A stretch of DNA of 64,000 nucleotides from Persicaria tinctoria (taxonomy: Eukaryota > Streptophyta > Magnoliopsida > Caryophyllales > Polygonaceae). Location of the stretch: assembly GCA_037127255.1 (NCBI GenBank), contig JBANSL010000013.1, positions 80,285,688 to 80,349,687 of the forward strand, in the 5' to 3' direction. The notes below the pieces were generated by a model. That model was given only the letters and a program-made list of their open reading frames with translations, had not been told where the DNA came from and searched no databases. Below are positions 38,608 to 49,886 of the stretch, in pieces; position 1 is the stretch's first letter; every line of letters starts with the position of its first letter. Made by a program: the position numbers and the translations under genes.

Positions 38608-40578
38608 ATAAATCAGCTTTCCAGGCTTCACCAGGGATACCTTCTGCGCGAATTGTTGCCATTGAAGGATGTCTCAATATTGCAAAACAAGTGAAATTGG
38701 ACAAGTATCTTGGTTGTCCGATTGTAAATGGGAGAGTGAATAAGGACACATTCGAAGATTTAATTGGAAAAACTGTAGGTCAACTATCAAAATGAAAGGC
38801 AGATTCCCTATCACAACATGGTAGGTCAGTGTTAATAAATGCGAATCTAGCGGCCAAACCACTATCACAATGCAAAGTTTCATGCTTCTTGTGTCAATAC
38901 ACTCAACACTTGATAAGGTCAATATAACGTTCTTCTGGAATAAAGATTTACAATATAAGTCGTTAATTGGATGGGACAGAGTGTGTAGACCCAAAGCAAA
39001 AGGAGGAATGGGGTTACGCAAATCCAAGGAAATGAATGAGGCCCTTCAAATGAAACTCATTTGGAAAATTTTGGCAGAACCAGACAATGTTTGGGTTAAA
39101 ATTATGAACCACAAATATTTGAAATCAATGTTCATTCTCAACTATAACAGGAGAGGAAATGCCTCATGGCAATGGACACAACTCAGAAAACTCATTGAGC
39201 CTTTCAAGGAAGGGTTAGCATGGTCAGTAGGGGATGGAAAAACGATTAAGTTCTGGAAGGATAACTGGGCGCCCATTAAGGATATAAATTCAGCTTGCCT
39301 AGACCGAACAAGTATTAATGAAGATGAAGTTGTGGAACAATATATTTCAAATGGGTGTTGGAACAGGACAAAATTAGAATCAATTCTTGAATATGAGGTG
39401 GCACAACAAATTGCAGACATCCCTTTACCGATAACTCAAATCCAAGACAGAATGTATTGGTGGCCGGATAAAAAAGGATGGTTCACAACGTCAAGTGCAT
39501 ATAAACTAAATACGAAATCAATAGATTCAACAAATGACATCAATGCGTGGATTTGGAAACTCAACGTCCCACCAAAGATCAAGAATTTCATGTGGAAAGT
39601 CTGCCATAATGGATTGCCAACCGATGCGCGACTAGCTAGAAGAGGAATTGGCATCCCACCTTACTGTGCCATCTGTGACCATCATGAAGAAGACAATGCT
39701 CATCTTCTTTTCGAATGTAAATATTCTTTGTGCTGCCCCAATGTGCCCAATGATGTAAGATTAAAGATTAGAAATAAGATTAGAGAATCTAGGAACATCG
39801 AATCATTAATGGCTTTCACGGCAGGATTACTTGATGGCCAACAAAAAACGAGGTTGGCATTTCACTGGTGGACTAATTGGTTATGTAGAAATAAATTAGT
39901 CTTCCAACAGCAACAACTTCCAAATATGGATGGATTCCTACAAATGGTTAAAGTTTTTATCAACGAATGGGAAAAGGCAAACAGATTCTCAGAAGACGAA
40001 AACACAGCTATCAGGAACAATGACAGAAGACCACCAAACAATAACAGAGCGACTAAAAAAGGCAAGTGGAAAACGCCACCTTCGGGCAAATGGAAACTGA
40101 ATTTCGACGGGTCAACATCTGGTCACAAACAAAGCTCGATAGGATATATTATACGTGACAATAAAGGAGAGACTACTGCCCTAGGAGGAAAAATCATTGG
40201 GCTACACAAACCACTAATGGCGGAAGCACTAGCACTAAGAGAAGGAATCCTTAGGGCACGTGATATGAGGATACCCAGTCTCATTATTGAAGGTGACTGT
40301 CTAATAATCATAGACCACCTAAGATCCAAAACGAAATGTCCATGGGAAATCGAGCTAGTTATGTCTGATATTAGCTCTCTCATCTCTGGGTTTTGCGAAG
40401 TGTCGTTCTCCCACGTCCTTCGTAGCGGCAACGCTGTAGCAGATAAGGTTGCACACCTTGCTCTGGTTGCCCCCAACAATTCTTTTCACAATGATCCAGG
40501 TCTTAATGACATCATCCGCAAGGATGCTATCGGGTAGTTTTTGCTCCCGAATTGTTTACCTAATCAAAAAAAAAAAAA
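38608..40578 (+). mobile_element. 5'-truncated L1-type LINE with poly(A) tail
   Basis: The insertion is flanked by an exact 14-bp duplication, TTGGCATAGATATA (38594-38607 and 40579-40592). It ends in a run of 13 A. The body starts inside the reverse transcriptase domain, as usual for incomplete target-primed reverse transcription. Confidence 0.93.
38609..40537 (+). CDS. LINE ORF2 C-terminal part (RT end, zinc-knuckle domain, RNase H)
   Basis: The first frame gives VKLDKYLGCPIVNGRVNKDT and is stopped at 38793 where TGG of LSKWKA has become TGA. After a frame change it is open from about 38870 to 40537. It then reads LIGWDRVCRPKAKGGMGLR, the zf-RVT segment (WIWKLNVPPKIKNFMWKVCH; CAICDHHEEDNAHLLFEC), and a plant RNase H domain: KLNFDGSTSG, AEALALREGI, IEGDCL, and HVLRSGNAVADKVAHLAL near the end. 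The RNase H acidic residues appear intact. The endonuclease, ORF1 and most RT motifs are missing, so the copy cannot move on its own. Confidence 0.88.
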
Positions 40579-40592
40579 ATTGGCATAGATAT

Positions 40593-41280
40593 ATAACAAT
40601 CGATATCTTTTCACTTTTTAACCATAACAATATTTAACATAAATATCATATTGCGACTACGAATGATTGGACTTACCTGAGATGCGCGATGAGATTGTCG
40701 TCTGTGCATCACAACATGGACCAATCTGAGTCTGAGCTAGTCGCGGACTACCGTCCTCATCCAGACACCATCAATTGTCGGCTCTCACTGACCGAGACAA
40801 ATCCTACTCGAAAAGGCTCTTAGAGCCATGAAACCTTGCCTAAGCCTTTCGAGATTTCAAGTACCAACCCCCTTTGCGTTTACTGATTTGCTTCATTGTT
40901 GGCAAATAACGTGACCTTAAATCTTGGTAACTTATCACATGACACATGCATCTTGATACAATAAATTAATCATCTTGCTACAGTACTCTCGAGTACTTTC
41001 TCATTCAAGAAAAGATATCTTACCTTTTTCATTTAACAAAAATATGAATTCCACTCAAACTCTCCAAATCTCAAATTTAGGAGGAAATCTATATCATGCA
41101 AAATCAGCACGATGGTGAGTAGACAATTAATAATGCATCTATTTTTAATGTAGATGATTGACGAATTCAATCTGACCAAAGCAAAAGTAGGCTTAGCGAT
41201 CGATTTACCTTGATTATAAATTATCTCTTAGCGTGAAAATGTTCCTACAGACGGCGCCAATGACGAATAGGAACACTTCA

Positions 41281-41282
<2 letters not shown>
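40593..41282. other. Intergenic sequence
   Basis: No gene recognised. ACAGACGGCGCCAATGACG near 41250 is a short string familiar from plant repeats, but I cannot assign a class. Confidence 0.35.

Positions 41283-41284
<2 letters not shown>

Positions 41285-41335
<51 letters not shown>
41285..41335. repeat. (AG)n microsatellite
   Basis: Uninterrupted GA run of about 50 bp. Confidence 0.97.
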
Positions 41336-41338
<3 letters not shown>

Positions 41339-43010
41339 TTAAGATTGTGATAACACTCTCCCCTATGGCCACCCTTTCTAACAGGTTTGGGACTCGTTAC
41401 CCGTCCGCGGACGATCCAGACACACGAAACCAGAGAGGGGTTTGTCCAGGACAGGTAGTAGGGTGTTGGTCGAGGAGTAATGGAGATTCCAATTCTTATC
41501 CCTGATCTTTACCCCAATCGGTCGGGGTGCTGACTATTATAAGAATCCGCTTGATTAATCCACTGCATGACAAGTGATGCGAGCCGAATTCAAAGGCTCG
41601 GCGGCGCCGGCTACGAGATCTTCGCGGATGTCGAGGATCTCGGGGTTCGGGTAAGACCGTCTACATCCTCATTGGTCATCACGGCACAGGTTGAGACCCC
41701 CTCCCCCATTTAGGGTAAATTGCAGTAGAAAGAGGGGGGGGGGGCTACAGGTAAGATCGTTGACCAAATCACGCTATAAGCATAAGGGGATACGTGGCTT
41801 CCCTCCCCATGGGAATGTGGGGCGGGTAACACTTTTTCATTGTGGTTTCATCGTCGACGTGACCCAAACCCAACCCAACTCTCAACTCGATCTGACTCCC
41901 AACTCGACTTAGTTGGAGAGCTAGAGAGTTGATTTGGATATTTTCAGTTTTTTCACATTTCCCTCCTCATTTGTTAAAAAAAAATCCATTTCTCTCTTAT
42001 GTACTAAATAAAATTTCATTTTCAAATTATAATGGTAAATCATTTAGACATTGGAGAAAATATTTTAGTAATTGTATAAGATTATAATATTTGTATACAA
42101 GTGTATAAGTTAAAAATTAAAAAGTGTATAATATTAATATATTATACTCTAAAGTATAAACTAATGAATATTCAATCGAATAATTTAAAATGCATACAAG
42201 TATGAAATCATAACTTCATTATATGTTTTTATAAGTTTCATTTATAGTTTTATTTTGTTTAAAAAATTGAAAAAAATGAAAATGACATTTTCAAGTTTTA
42301 TTTTTGCCACTAGCTAGTAAAGAAATGCAATGTTTTTAAACAAAACAAAACTTAAAAAAGACAAATACATATCAAGTGAAAAAAACAAACTAAATTAAAA
42401 TTAAAAGATCTACATTAATTTTCAATTTTGAGTTTTTTTTTTTATAGTTCCCTCCTATTTCAACAAAAGAAATTCCCTTCCCTCCACTTTGCAACGTAGA
42501 AAATTTACTTCCCTCCAATTTTAGTTTTTTTTTTTTTGAGCAACCAATTTTAATTTATTGTATAGTCGATACTCGATACACAATAGTGTATATATTGTAT
42601 GTATAGTAGAGCCAATTTAGCCATATGGTTAAGGTTTAAATTTTAAAAATTATCAATAATAAAGGAGTTAATAAAAATAAAATGACTAAACAAATCATTG
42701 AAAATATATAGACCCGGTTTGATTAGAAACTTGAGTGAGCCCAACCCGACTCTTGATATGAAACTCGAATGAGCGTAACCCGATCGATTTGACCCGAAAT
42801 CCGAATGAGCTCAGCCCGATTCAACCCAAAACCCGACCAAGTCGAAATTCATTTAGACCGAACCGACCGACTACAAATTTTACCAAAACTGAGCCGACCT
42901 GGTAGTGACCCGACCGAACGAGATCGACCCGAACCCAACCCGATCAACCACCGAATTGCCAGCTCTACCCACCCGGTTAACTTTTTTCGCACGGCCGGTT
43001 AAAAAAGCAG
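41336..43010. other. Intergenic sequence with ACCCGA-rich low-complexity block
   Basis: AT-rich DNA. Around 41860-41910 and 42710-42960 are many ACCCGA/AACCCGACC strings, as seen in subterminal regions of plant hAT MITEs. Clear termini and a target duplication were not found. Confidence 0.4.
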
Positions 43011-44055
43011 ACGTTAGTTTTTTTTTAAAAAAAATTACTGTAAAATTAAAACAAAAGGAAAGAAGAAGGGAAGCTCGTTTGACAGAGGAGATAACTCAAG
43101 GGCGACTTAAAGGAAGGAGACGCATCAGACCAAAAAAAAATAGAAAAGGAAGGAGACGCTGCCCCGGAGTCTGGCGACATCGAGCAATTCCGGCTGGTCT
43201 GTGGAGGTGGAGCGACGCGGGCTTGTGTCGGAGTTGGGAGGAGCCGGTAAGTCTCATATTCAAAAAATCTAAAAATTGTGGTTTCGAATTGGGGATTTTC
43301 GATTTGAGTGGGGATTTTCGATTTGAGTGGGGGAATTTAGACAGATGTGGACTTGAATTTAGATAGATTTGAATTTGAGTTCGAGTTTGTGAATTTGGGG
43401 GTTAGGGTTTAGGTGCAATCAAATTCTTAAAGTACGGATAACAGAGGGCGTTTATATGGAAATTGGTACCCCCTATATTGATATTTGACAATAAAGATGG
43501 TACCCCTATATTTCCAGTGAATTATTCTAGTGAACTATTTGGGGGTTAGGGTTTATGTTGTCAGTGAACTAATTTAGAACACTGGATGTTCTAAATTATC
43601 ACAGTGCACTGTGATTTATGGATGTTCAATATAAAGTTTTTGAAATGAAAATTCAGAATTTGTGTTATTCGAGCTGGAAGTTTGTGAATAATGTGTTTGT
43701 GTGTGAGAATGATTGTTCATATCTTCCCCAAGTTGTGGGATGATTGACCACTCATTCTCTTATTGTAATTGACTAATATGCTTGCTGCTTGACATTTCCT
43801 TGAAAATTTTCGAATTGCTGTCACTTGTTTCTTGACTTTGCTTCAAACAGAGGCACTATATAGGGATTGAAATATGTCAAGTGAAGTGTCTAGGATTACG
43901 ACCATGAATTAGTCTAGGATTGGAGCAATTTATGATTTGAGATGATAATTTGGGGGCAAATCTGGATAATTTGGAATGAGAATTTTGGCAGATCTTCTAT
44001 TATAGCTATCATGGTTTATATCTCCGTTCTATTATGGACTTGAATCTTGTCAAGA
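43011..44055. other. Possible transcribed leader, no product
   Basis: A GC-richer patch (43080-43250) ends in GAGCCGGTAAGTC, a good donor-like site, followed by intron-like T-rich DNA. No protein is recognised. Confidence 0.3.
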
Positions 44056-44124
44056 AGTCTATTAGCTCAAATGGTAGAGCATGTGCCTATGCACAAGATG
44101 TGGGTTCGATTCCCACATAGGCTA
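44056..44124 (+). tRNA. tRNA-like sequence, probably a pseudogene
   Basis: A 7-bp acceptor stem can be drawn between AGTCTAT and ATAGGCT, followed by a final A. The D arm is GCTC-AAATGGTA-GAGC and the T arm is GTGGG-TTCGATT-CCCAC. The segment between GAGCA and the T arm is only 18 nt, about 4 short, so the normal 5+7 anticodon arm plus variable loop does not fit; TGTG/CACA is the best stem. A and B boxes are good. I call it a degenerate tRNA or a SINE head, without an anticodon. Confidence 0.5.
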
Positions 44125-44379
44125 ATATGAAGATTTGGAGTCTGACTTGTTGCAAATCTGCACTACAAAAGCTCTGTTAATTAATTTTGGTAAGAACTCA
44201 GGCAGGTTTTACATATATATATATATATATACTCGATATAACTCTTCAACTTTGCAAATCTACTCTACTGATGATTTACATATATACTCGGTATAACTTT
44301 TATGCATTATTTTTATGCACTGTCATATATGATTGCCTAGCTAGTACCAAAATTGTTAATTGGTTTGTATCTAAATCTG

Positions 44380-44653
44380 GTGATTGCATATGCAGTCTAT
44401 CCCATCGACTGATTTACTTATAAAACTCAATTACTTGATCAACCTGCAAACTATATATATCATAAGGGAGTATGAAGGAAGACTTTGGGTACCCACTGCA
44501 AATAAGATTTCTTATTTACATCGAATTCTTCCAAATCATAAATTGATAGAGCTTTTAAGACAGGTAAATAACAAAGGTGAATGTTTAAAAGTATTAAAAC
44601 CAAAACCAAAACTAACATCAACACCACTACTTTTTCTACCTTCATGGGGCTAA
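44380..44653 (+). other. Possible exon of an unidentified gene
   Basis: An open stretch encodes EYEGRLWVPTANKISYLHRI followed by LPNHKLIELLRQ, with protein-like composition. The family is not recognised. A further open piece at 44820-44990 reads NDEGKNPKTAPISDSGG and QPSIKIVTESSSGQEIEKD before a stop and could belong to the same relic. Confidence 0.35.
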
Positions 44654-45054
44654 ACAACTCGTGATTGGATTTAAACCTATTCAATGAGTTTATCAGCCTG
44701 ATAATCCACACGAGTTGAAATAAGGGACAAGATAGAAGAAAATATTAGCACTTCTATTCAGGTTGAGCTTATGACAGATAAAAGTGAGGATGCTATTTCT
44801 GTAGCCGAAAGTGAGCACCAACAGGTAATGAAATGTAACAGTCACAAGTACGTGTAAATGATGAAGGTAAAAATCCGAAAACTGCTCCTATATCAGATTC
44901 AGGAGGAGTTTCTATACCAAGTTCTCCAATGCAACCCAGTATTAAAATTGTGACAGAGAGCTCATCAGGGCAGGAAATAGAGAAGGATTGACCTCCTGTC
45001 AAGCAAAAATCAGAAGCTATCAAATCTGAGGGCACAGAGACTTCCACTGTACGA

Positions 45055-46788
45055 TTAGGAGGAGTTTCTTTTCCCGTTCTTCTTCCCCTTCTGGTCCTTC
45101 TTTTTCTCCTTCCACTGTATCTTAAGTGGGTTGAGAATCTCAGGCACTAGTATAGATCCACCCCCACCCTTATGATTTGGCAGATTCATGATTTCAGTTT
45201 TATCCCCTTCACATTCAGCAACAAATGCATCGTCGTTTATCATTCCTATCATCACCTTATCTTTCAAAGCTACGGGATAAAACCTAATGTCTTCCTGGCC
45301 CTGAAATCTGAAGTTGAAGTTGAAGTCATTTTTCCATGAATCTGGATCATGGATATCATGCAATCTCCACAGATTTATCCCATCACCATGTCGATCCACC
45401 ACCAAGGTTAGCATTTCCTGAAGCGCAACCAATCCAATCGGCTTGAACCCATCTGCCAAGCCAGGAAGGTTCATTACATCATTAAAACATTCATTCTTAC
45501 TGTGAAAGTTGTAGATCCTTGATTCGTCCGCCCAATAGGTAATCCCCTCTATCACTGCCCCATCTCTCTGCACCGGTTTTTGCATCCCAATAGATAATTG
45601 TGACTTGTTCTGCTTGGTTTCTCCTTTGAAGTCGATGATGCAGTACTTGATACGTCCACTAGTGTTGACAACCTCAAAGAAAACGATCTTGAATTCTGTC
45701 TCTCCTTCCATGTCATATATTATAATCCCATGGCAGAGCTGACCTGAAAATATTGAGCAGGAGAATGATTTTATCTATCCTAAAAAGAACAAATTATGGG
45801 ATTGACGAAAAAAAAAATCAGATAATAAATATTACTAGGATTCTTAAATCTCTGCTTGGAGATGGAAACTGAGATGTACTCTTCGTCGTTCTTTCCTTGC
45901 TTGGATTGTGGGTTGATAAGGAAGTAAGATCCATTAGATTGGTTAAGCAGTGCAGCTACTCCTCTGTATCCCCCCACATAGTGAAAATAGAATCCGAGAG
46001 TGGCAATTCTATTGGCCTTGCCCGAGCGAATTCCAATTCCATTCCAGCCATCCCAATCCAACCGGTCGATTGTACGGTTATCTCCATTCAGGTACAACAA
46101 TCCAGGATTATTAGAATGGAACTCCTTTTGAAATCGCGGTTCGGAAATTAGGGAGTTCCAGTTCTTCGCAACGAGCTTGAAGGTTATAACATCTTTGGGA
46201 CGGCATCGAAGGAGAATTCGTTCCACTAATTCTATTGGAATCTGAACAGAAATTCAAAAATGTGAGGAAGACGATACATGATTCCTCAACTCATACAAAT
46301 GGAATCAACAATATACAAATACAGCTCCTCAACCAGAATCGCAATATACAAATGCAATCGATATATATATACAAGAATCGAAATATACAAATGCAAGGCA
46401 AAGAGGAGAGAGAAAGATCTGATTCCATCTTTTAGCGTGATTTGGTAACCGAAAGATCTGATACTCATACAAATGCAATCAACAATATACAAATACAGCT
46501 CCTCAACCAGAATCGCAATATACAAATGCAATCGAAATATACAAATGCAAGGCAAAGAGGAGAGAGAAAGATCTGATTCCATCTTTTAGCGTGATTTGGT
46601 AACTGACGATCTGATCTTAATGTATTTAGAGAAACCAGAAGAGAATCTAGATTCAGATGATCTAAGTAAAGAAAACGATCAACCAGTACAATTAAGTAAA
46701 ATCGGTGAAAGAACATCGAAACCAGTAAAATTAATTAGCAAATGAACAGAACAGAGACGGTGCAAAAAATTACCTGTCTACCAGCCAT
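45055..46788 (-). CDS. F-box protein with associated domain, three exons, 369 aa
   Basis: Exon 1 (46788-46774) encodes MAGRQ. Exon 2 (46241-45836) opens with IPIELVERILLRCRPKDVIT and FKLVAKNWNSLISEPRFQKE, a full F-box (about residues 6-45). Exon 3 (45743-45055) starts QLCHGIIIYDMEGETEFKIV. All introns are GT-AG and the sum, 1110 nt, is in frame to a TGA/TAA-type stop at 45055. The F-box would bind a SKP1-like adaptor in an SCF ubiquitin ligase; the rest resembles plant F-box-associated domains (IIDFKGETK, GITYWADESRIYNF) that select substrates. The C-terminus is a Lys-rich tail, EKKKDQKGKKNGKRNSS. The substrate is unknown. The 532-bp first intron holds a tandem duplication. Confidence 0.85.
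46304..46610. repeat. Tandem duplication inside the first F-box intron
   Basis: A unit of about 130-170 bp, beginning AACAATATACAAATACAGCT and ending near TTTAGCGTGATTTGGTAAC, occurs at about 46304-46450 and 46477-46607. The first copy contains an extra segment around ATCGATATATATATACAAG. Confidence 0.85.
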
Positions 46789-47747
46789 GGAAGAGAGATT
46801 GAGAGTATGAAGCTAGAAATCTAGCTGAATTTGACGAATCAAGGTGAATTTGGGAGAGAAATTGAAGAACAAATGTGTTTATTGATCGTCAAGAAACTCA
46901 TCTGCTACAACTGACGAAATCTGTACATATACCCCTACACATACAACAGCTAGCTCTAACAGCCAAAGTTATCCTCACCATACACGTGGACGGCTACACA
47001 TAATCCTCACACGTTTTCCCGCTCAAACCCAGTGACATTGAGTGAACCCAAGGGTTTTGTAAGAAATTGCAATGACAAACAAAATGTTGGAATATTTGAT
47101 AAATTTTGAATAAATTACACAATTCTAAGGGAATTTCCCATAACCCTTTTTCATGTGTTAAGAAGGTTAAGAAAACCTTAAAAAAAATATAAAATAAGTT
47201 CATATATTTCTTTAACCATCTCAAGAGATTTTTTATTTTTAAATATGTTTTATAATGGGTGAATTTGGTAACTGAACCTATATGAAAATCTAATTAATTA
47301 GGTACTTACACCCTTTTAAAATTAAATTAGGTGGGATAGACCCTTCCCCAAATAGAGTATTAAACTAATAAATGTTCAACTGCTTTTTTTTTTTTTAAAC
47401 AAAAATATGTTTTATAATAAGGTGAATTTTAAGAAATATAGTGAACCTTTAACATTTCTTTAACCAACTAAAAGATATGGCTGGTTATTTCGGGTTTGGA
47501 TTGTCTCAATTTTTCATTATTTCAATATTCATTTTAAAAAATTTACTATAATGTATCTTAAAGTTCGGGTTATTTCGGGTTTCGGGTCTTAATGGGTTTC
47601 GGTTGAATCGAGTTCGGTTCATTCGAATTTGGGTGAGTTTCGATTATCGGTTATTCAGATTTCGGGTCCAAAATGGGTCGGTGTTCAGGTTAATCGGTTC
47701 TGGGTCGACCGGGTCGGGTTTTCGGGTTCGGGTTGGGTTTTGCCAAC
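46789..47747. other. 5' flank of the F-box gene and repeats
   Basis: 46789-46990 is the likely leader and promoter of the minus-strand F-box gene. From 47560 to 47745 the DNA is made of TTCGGGTT/GGGTTTCGG strings, similar to MITE subterminal repeats. No separate gene is seen. Confidence 0.4.
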
Positions 47748-48332
47748 TGATGAATCAAAAACCAGTGCAACCCAGAACTCAAAGCATGTTCATGCGATGA
47801 TGAAATAAAGCAAGTCCATCAATCAATTAGCAGCTTCCAACATAAGAGCAACGAGAAATTCGGATCAAAGAGTCCCCGCAATAATCCAACTTCTAAACCC
47901 AGCGCTCAATTCAACCAACGAACGAGCGATTCCGAGAAACGGACTTGGAAATCGCCTGGAAATGGAATCCCTACTTCTTTTACTACCACCGTAAACCCTC
48001 TCAGAACAGGCCCACTGTCCACGGCGGCCACTTGTCCAACCGCCAAACCCTAGACCCTCTAAACCTTTCTTACTCCTTAAACCCTCGTGACCTCAAAGTT
48101 CGAAAATCAAACCCTCCGTTATCCAATTCCGCACCAGTAACCCTAATCCATCTCATAATTTCTTCCACATTGCCCATAATATTGTGCCAAGGGTTTTGTA
48201 AGAAATTGCAATGACAAAAAAAAATGTTGGAGTATTTGATAAAGTTTGAATAAATTACACAATTTTACAGGAATTTCCCCTAACTCTTTTTCGTGTGTTA
48301 AGAAGGTTAAGAAAACCTTAAAAAAATAAGTT
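47038..48332. repeat. Direct repeat pair bracketing the inverted PPR piece
   Basis: CCAAGGGTTTTGTAAGAAAT followed by TGCAATGACAAA and ending GTTAAGAAAACCTTAAAA is found at 47038-47205 and 48178-48332. The right copy abuts the end of the PPR-derived segment. Confidence 0.85.
47748..48175 (+). pseudogene. Inverted partial copy of the EMB3131 PPR 5' end
   Basis: This plus-strand segment matches the complement of 26232-25727: about 200 bp of upstream flank and the first ~90 codons (PYFFYYHRKPSQNRPTVHGG, LSNRQTLDPLNLS, NPRDLKVRKSNP). A deletion removes the original ATG and the next codons, joining CCTGGAA to ATGGAATCCC, and a second deletion removes the NLKRWDSDS region. The copy ends at TTCTTCCACATTGCCCA. 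It is non-functional. Confidence 0.9.
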
Positions 48333-48339
48333 ATTGAAT

Positions 48340-49865
48340 GAGAATCATAGATATGGGACACCCAACTACCTGAAATTGTATATATGTAAGATATTTAAGG
48401 TTTAGAGACCTGAAAAACGCACCTTTAAAAAAAACCTATTTATTTTCATTCATTCATTGTGGAGCTTACCCATGATCTTGAACTACCACCAACTCGAGGA
48501 AATTTTGGTATAGTACGATCAAATACACAATCAAACCGATATCTTGCAATAGTTCTAATTTTATAATTTAATTTCTCCTAACATCATACAAGAACTCTTA
48601 ACTTGAAGGAATGAAATTCACGGGTTTAACTCCAGTCCAGGTTCATGTTCTATTTTTGAAGCATACAGAAACTTAGATAATTGAAAGATTTCTTGAGCTG
48701 GTAATATCTACTTGAATAAATAGATCCCTAAAAAAACATTTCAAATCAAAATAATCGGGCATAGGTTCACATAAAAGTTTTAGACAATCTTAAAAAAAAA
48801 AGAGGGGCTCTCCCCTCTCTCTAGAAAATCCCCCTTGTGAAAACCCAATTGGGGATTTTAATCTTTAATTCAATCGGCATGTCTCAAATTTGTTTTTGTT
48901 TCAATCAATTCGACTCCTCCTCTTTCAATCGGCATGTCTCAAATGTGTTTTATGCTTTTAATGTTGTTGTCGTTTTTCTTTATTTGGATCTTTGGTCTTG
49001 ACTTGGAATTATACTTTATTGATTTCAGCCCGAGCCATCACCTGAAAATGCAATCCAATTCATCCTAACTAGGGTTTGGTTGATTTCTAAAGGGGGAAAA
49101 TGACCAGCATTGCTAAGTCTTGAGTGAGGCTCGAAATCCCAGATGGAAAAGTTTTAGAAAATAAGGTAATCAATTAGCATATATTTCAATCTCACATATC
49201 TAATCCTCTTTTTGTATGATGATATTTTGAGGTTTTAACAGTTTTGTTCGATATATAATTAACATACTATAAAAGTTCAAATGAAATGGATAATGGTAGT
49301 TGTCACATTTATTTTACCTATGGCTCTGATGTTGTATGCTCAAATTTCAATATTTCATAAATTGGGGCTTTCTAGATTGCCAATTCATGAGTATTTTTTT
49401 TCCACTTTTACAATCGTTACTATATAGTAAAGTAGGCTTTTTGGTTATTTATTGCTCATTTATTAGTGAAATAGAAGTAAGCTTTTTCGTTATTTTCAAA
49501 AAAAAAAAAAAAAAAAAAAAAACTCTTCTTCTACCACAATTGTTAAAAAAAAAAGGAGTCTTTAAGCACAAATTTTCATATTATTAAATGAAATAAGATT
49601 AAAATTTAGTTTGAATAAGTAAATCATATAATAAAAACTGACTAGAAATAAAAATTTAAGTAACTCATCCGAATAATCAATTGAGTAAAGTAAATCAAAG
49701 AAAATAAATTATTATTTATATGGAATATATAGTATCAATTGAGTAATATAAAGTTACTGATGAAATAAATCGTTAAAATTATGAGAATGAAACTATAAGT
49801 TAATACAAGTAATATAAATTATTAGTTATATGGAATTTATAATATAAATTTTTTAAAAAAAGTAA
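48340..49865. other. Intergenic sequence
   Basis: AT-rich with no gene recognised. A run of about 22 A lies at 49499-49520. Confidence 0.4.
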
Positions 49866-49886
49866 ACCCGTGCTATCGTCCACTAG
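49866..49886 (+). mobile_element. Possible Helitron 3' terminus, plus orientation
   Basis: ACCCGTGCTATCGTCCACTAG followed by T has the typical Helitron end wording, but only a weak hairpin. The next 22 bases, starting GTGACTCCTCCATCTCCC, recur at 50046-50067. Confidence 0.4.

Noticed and set aside
41233..41505. ORF with an Arg-Glu repeat
   Set aside because: It is a translation of the (AG)n microsatellite and flanks.
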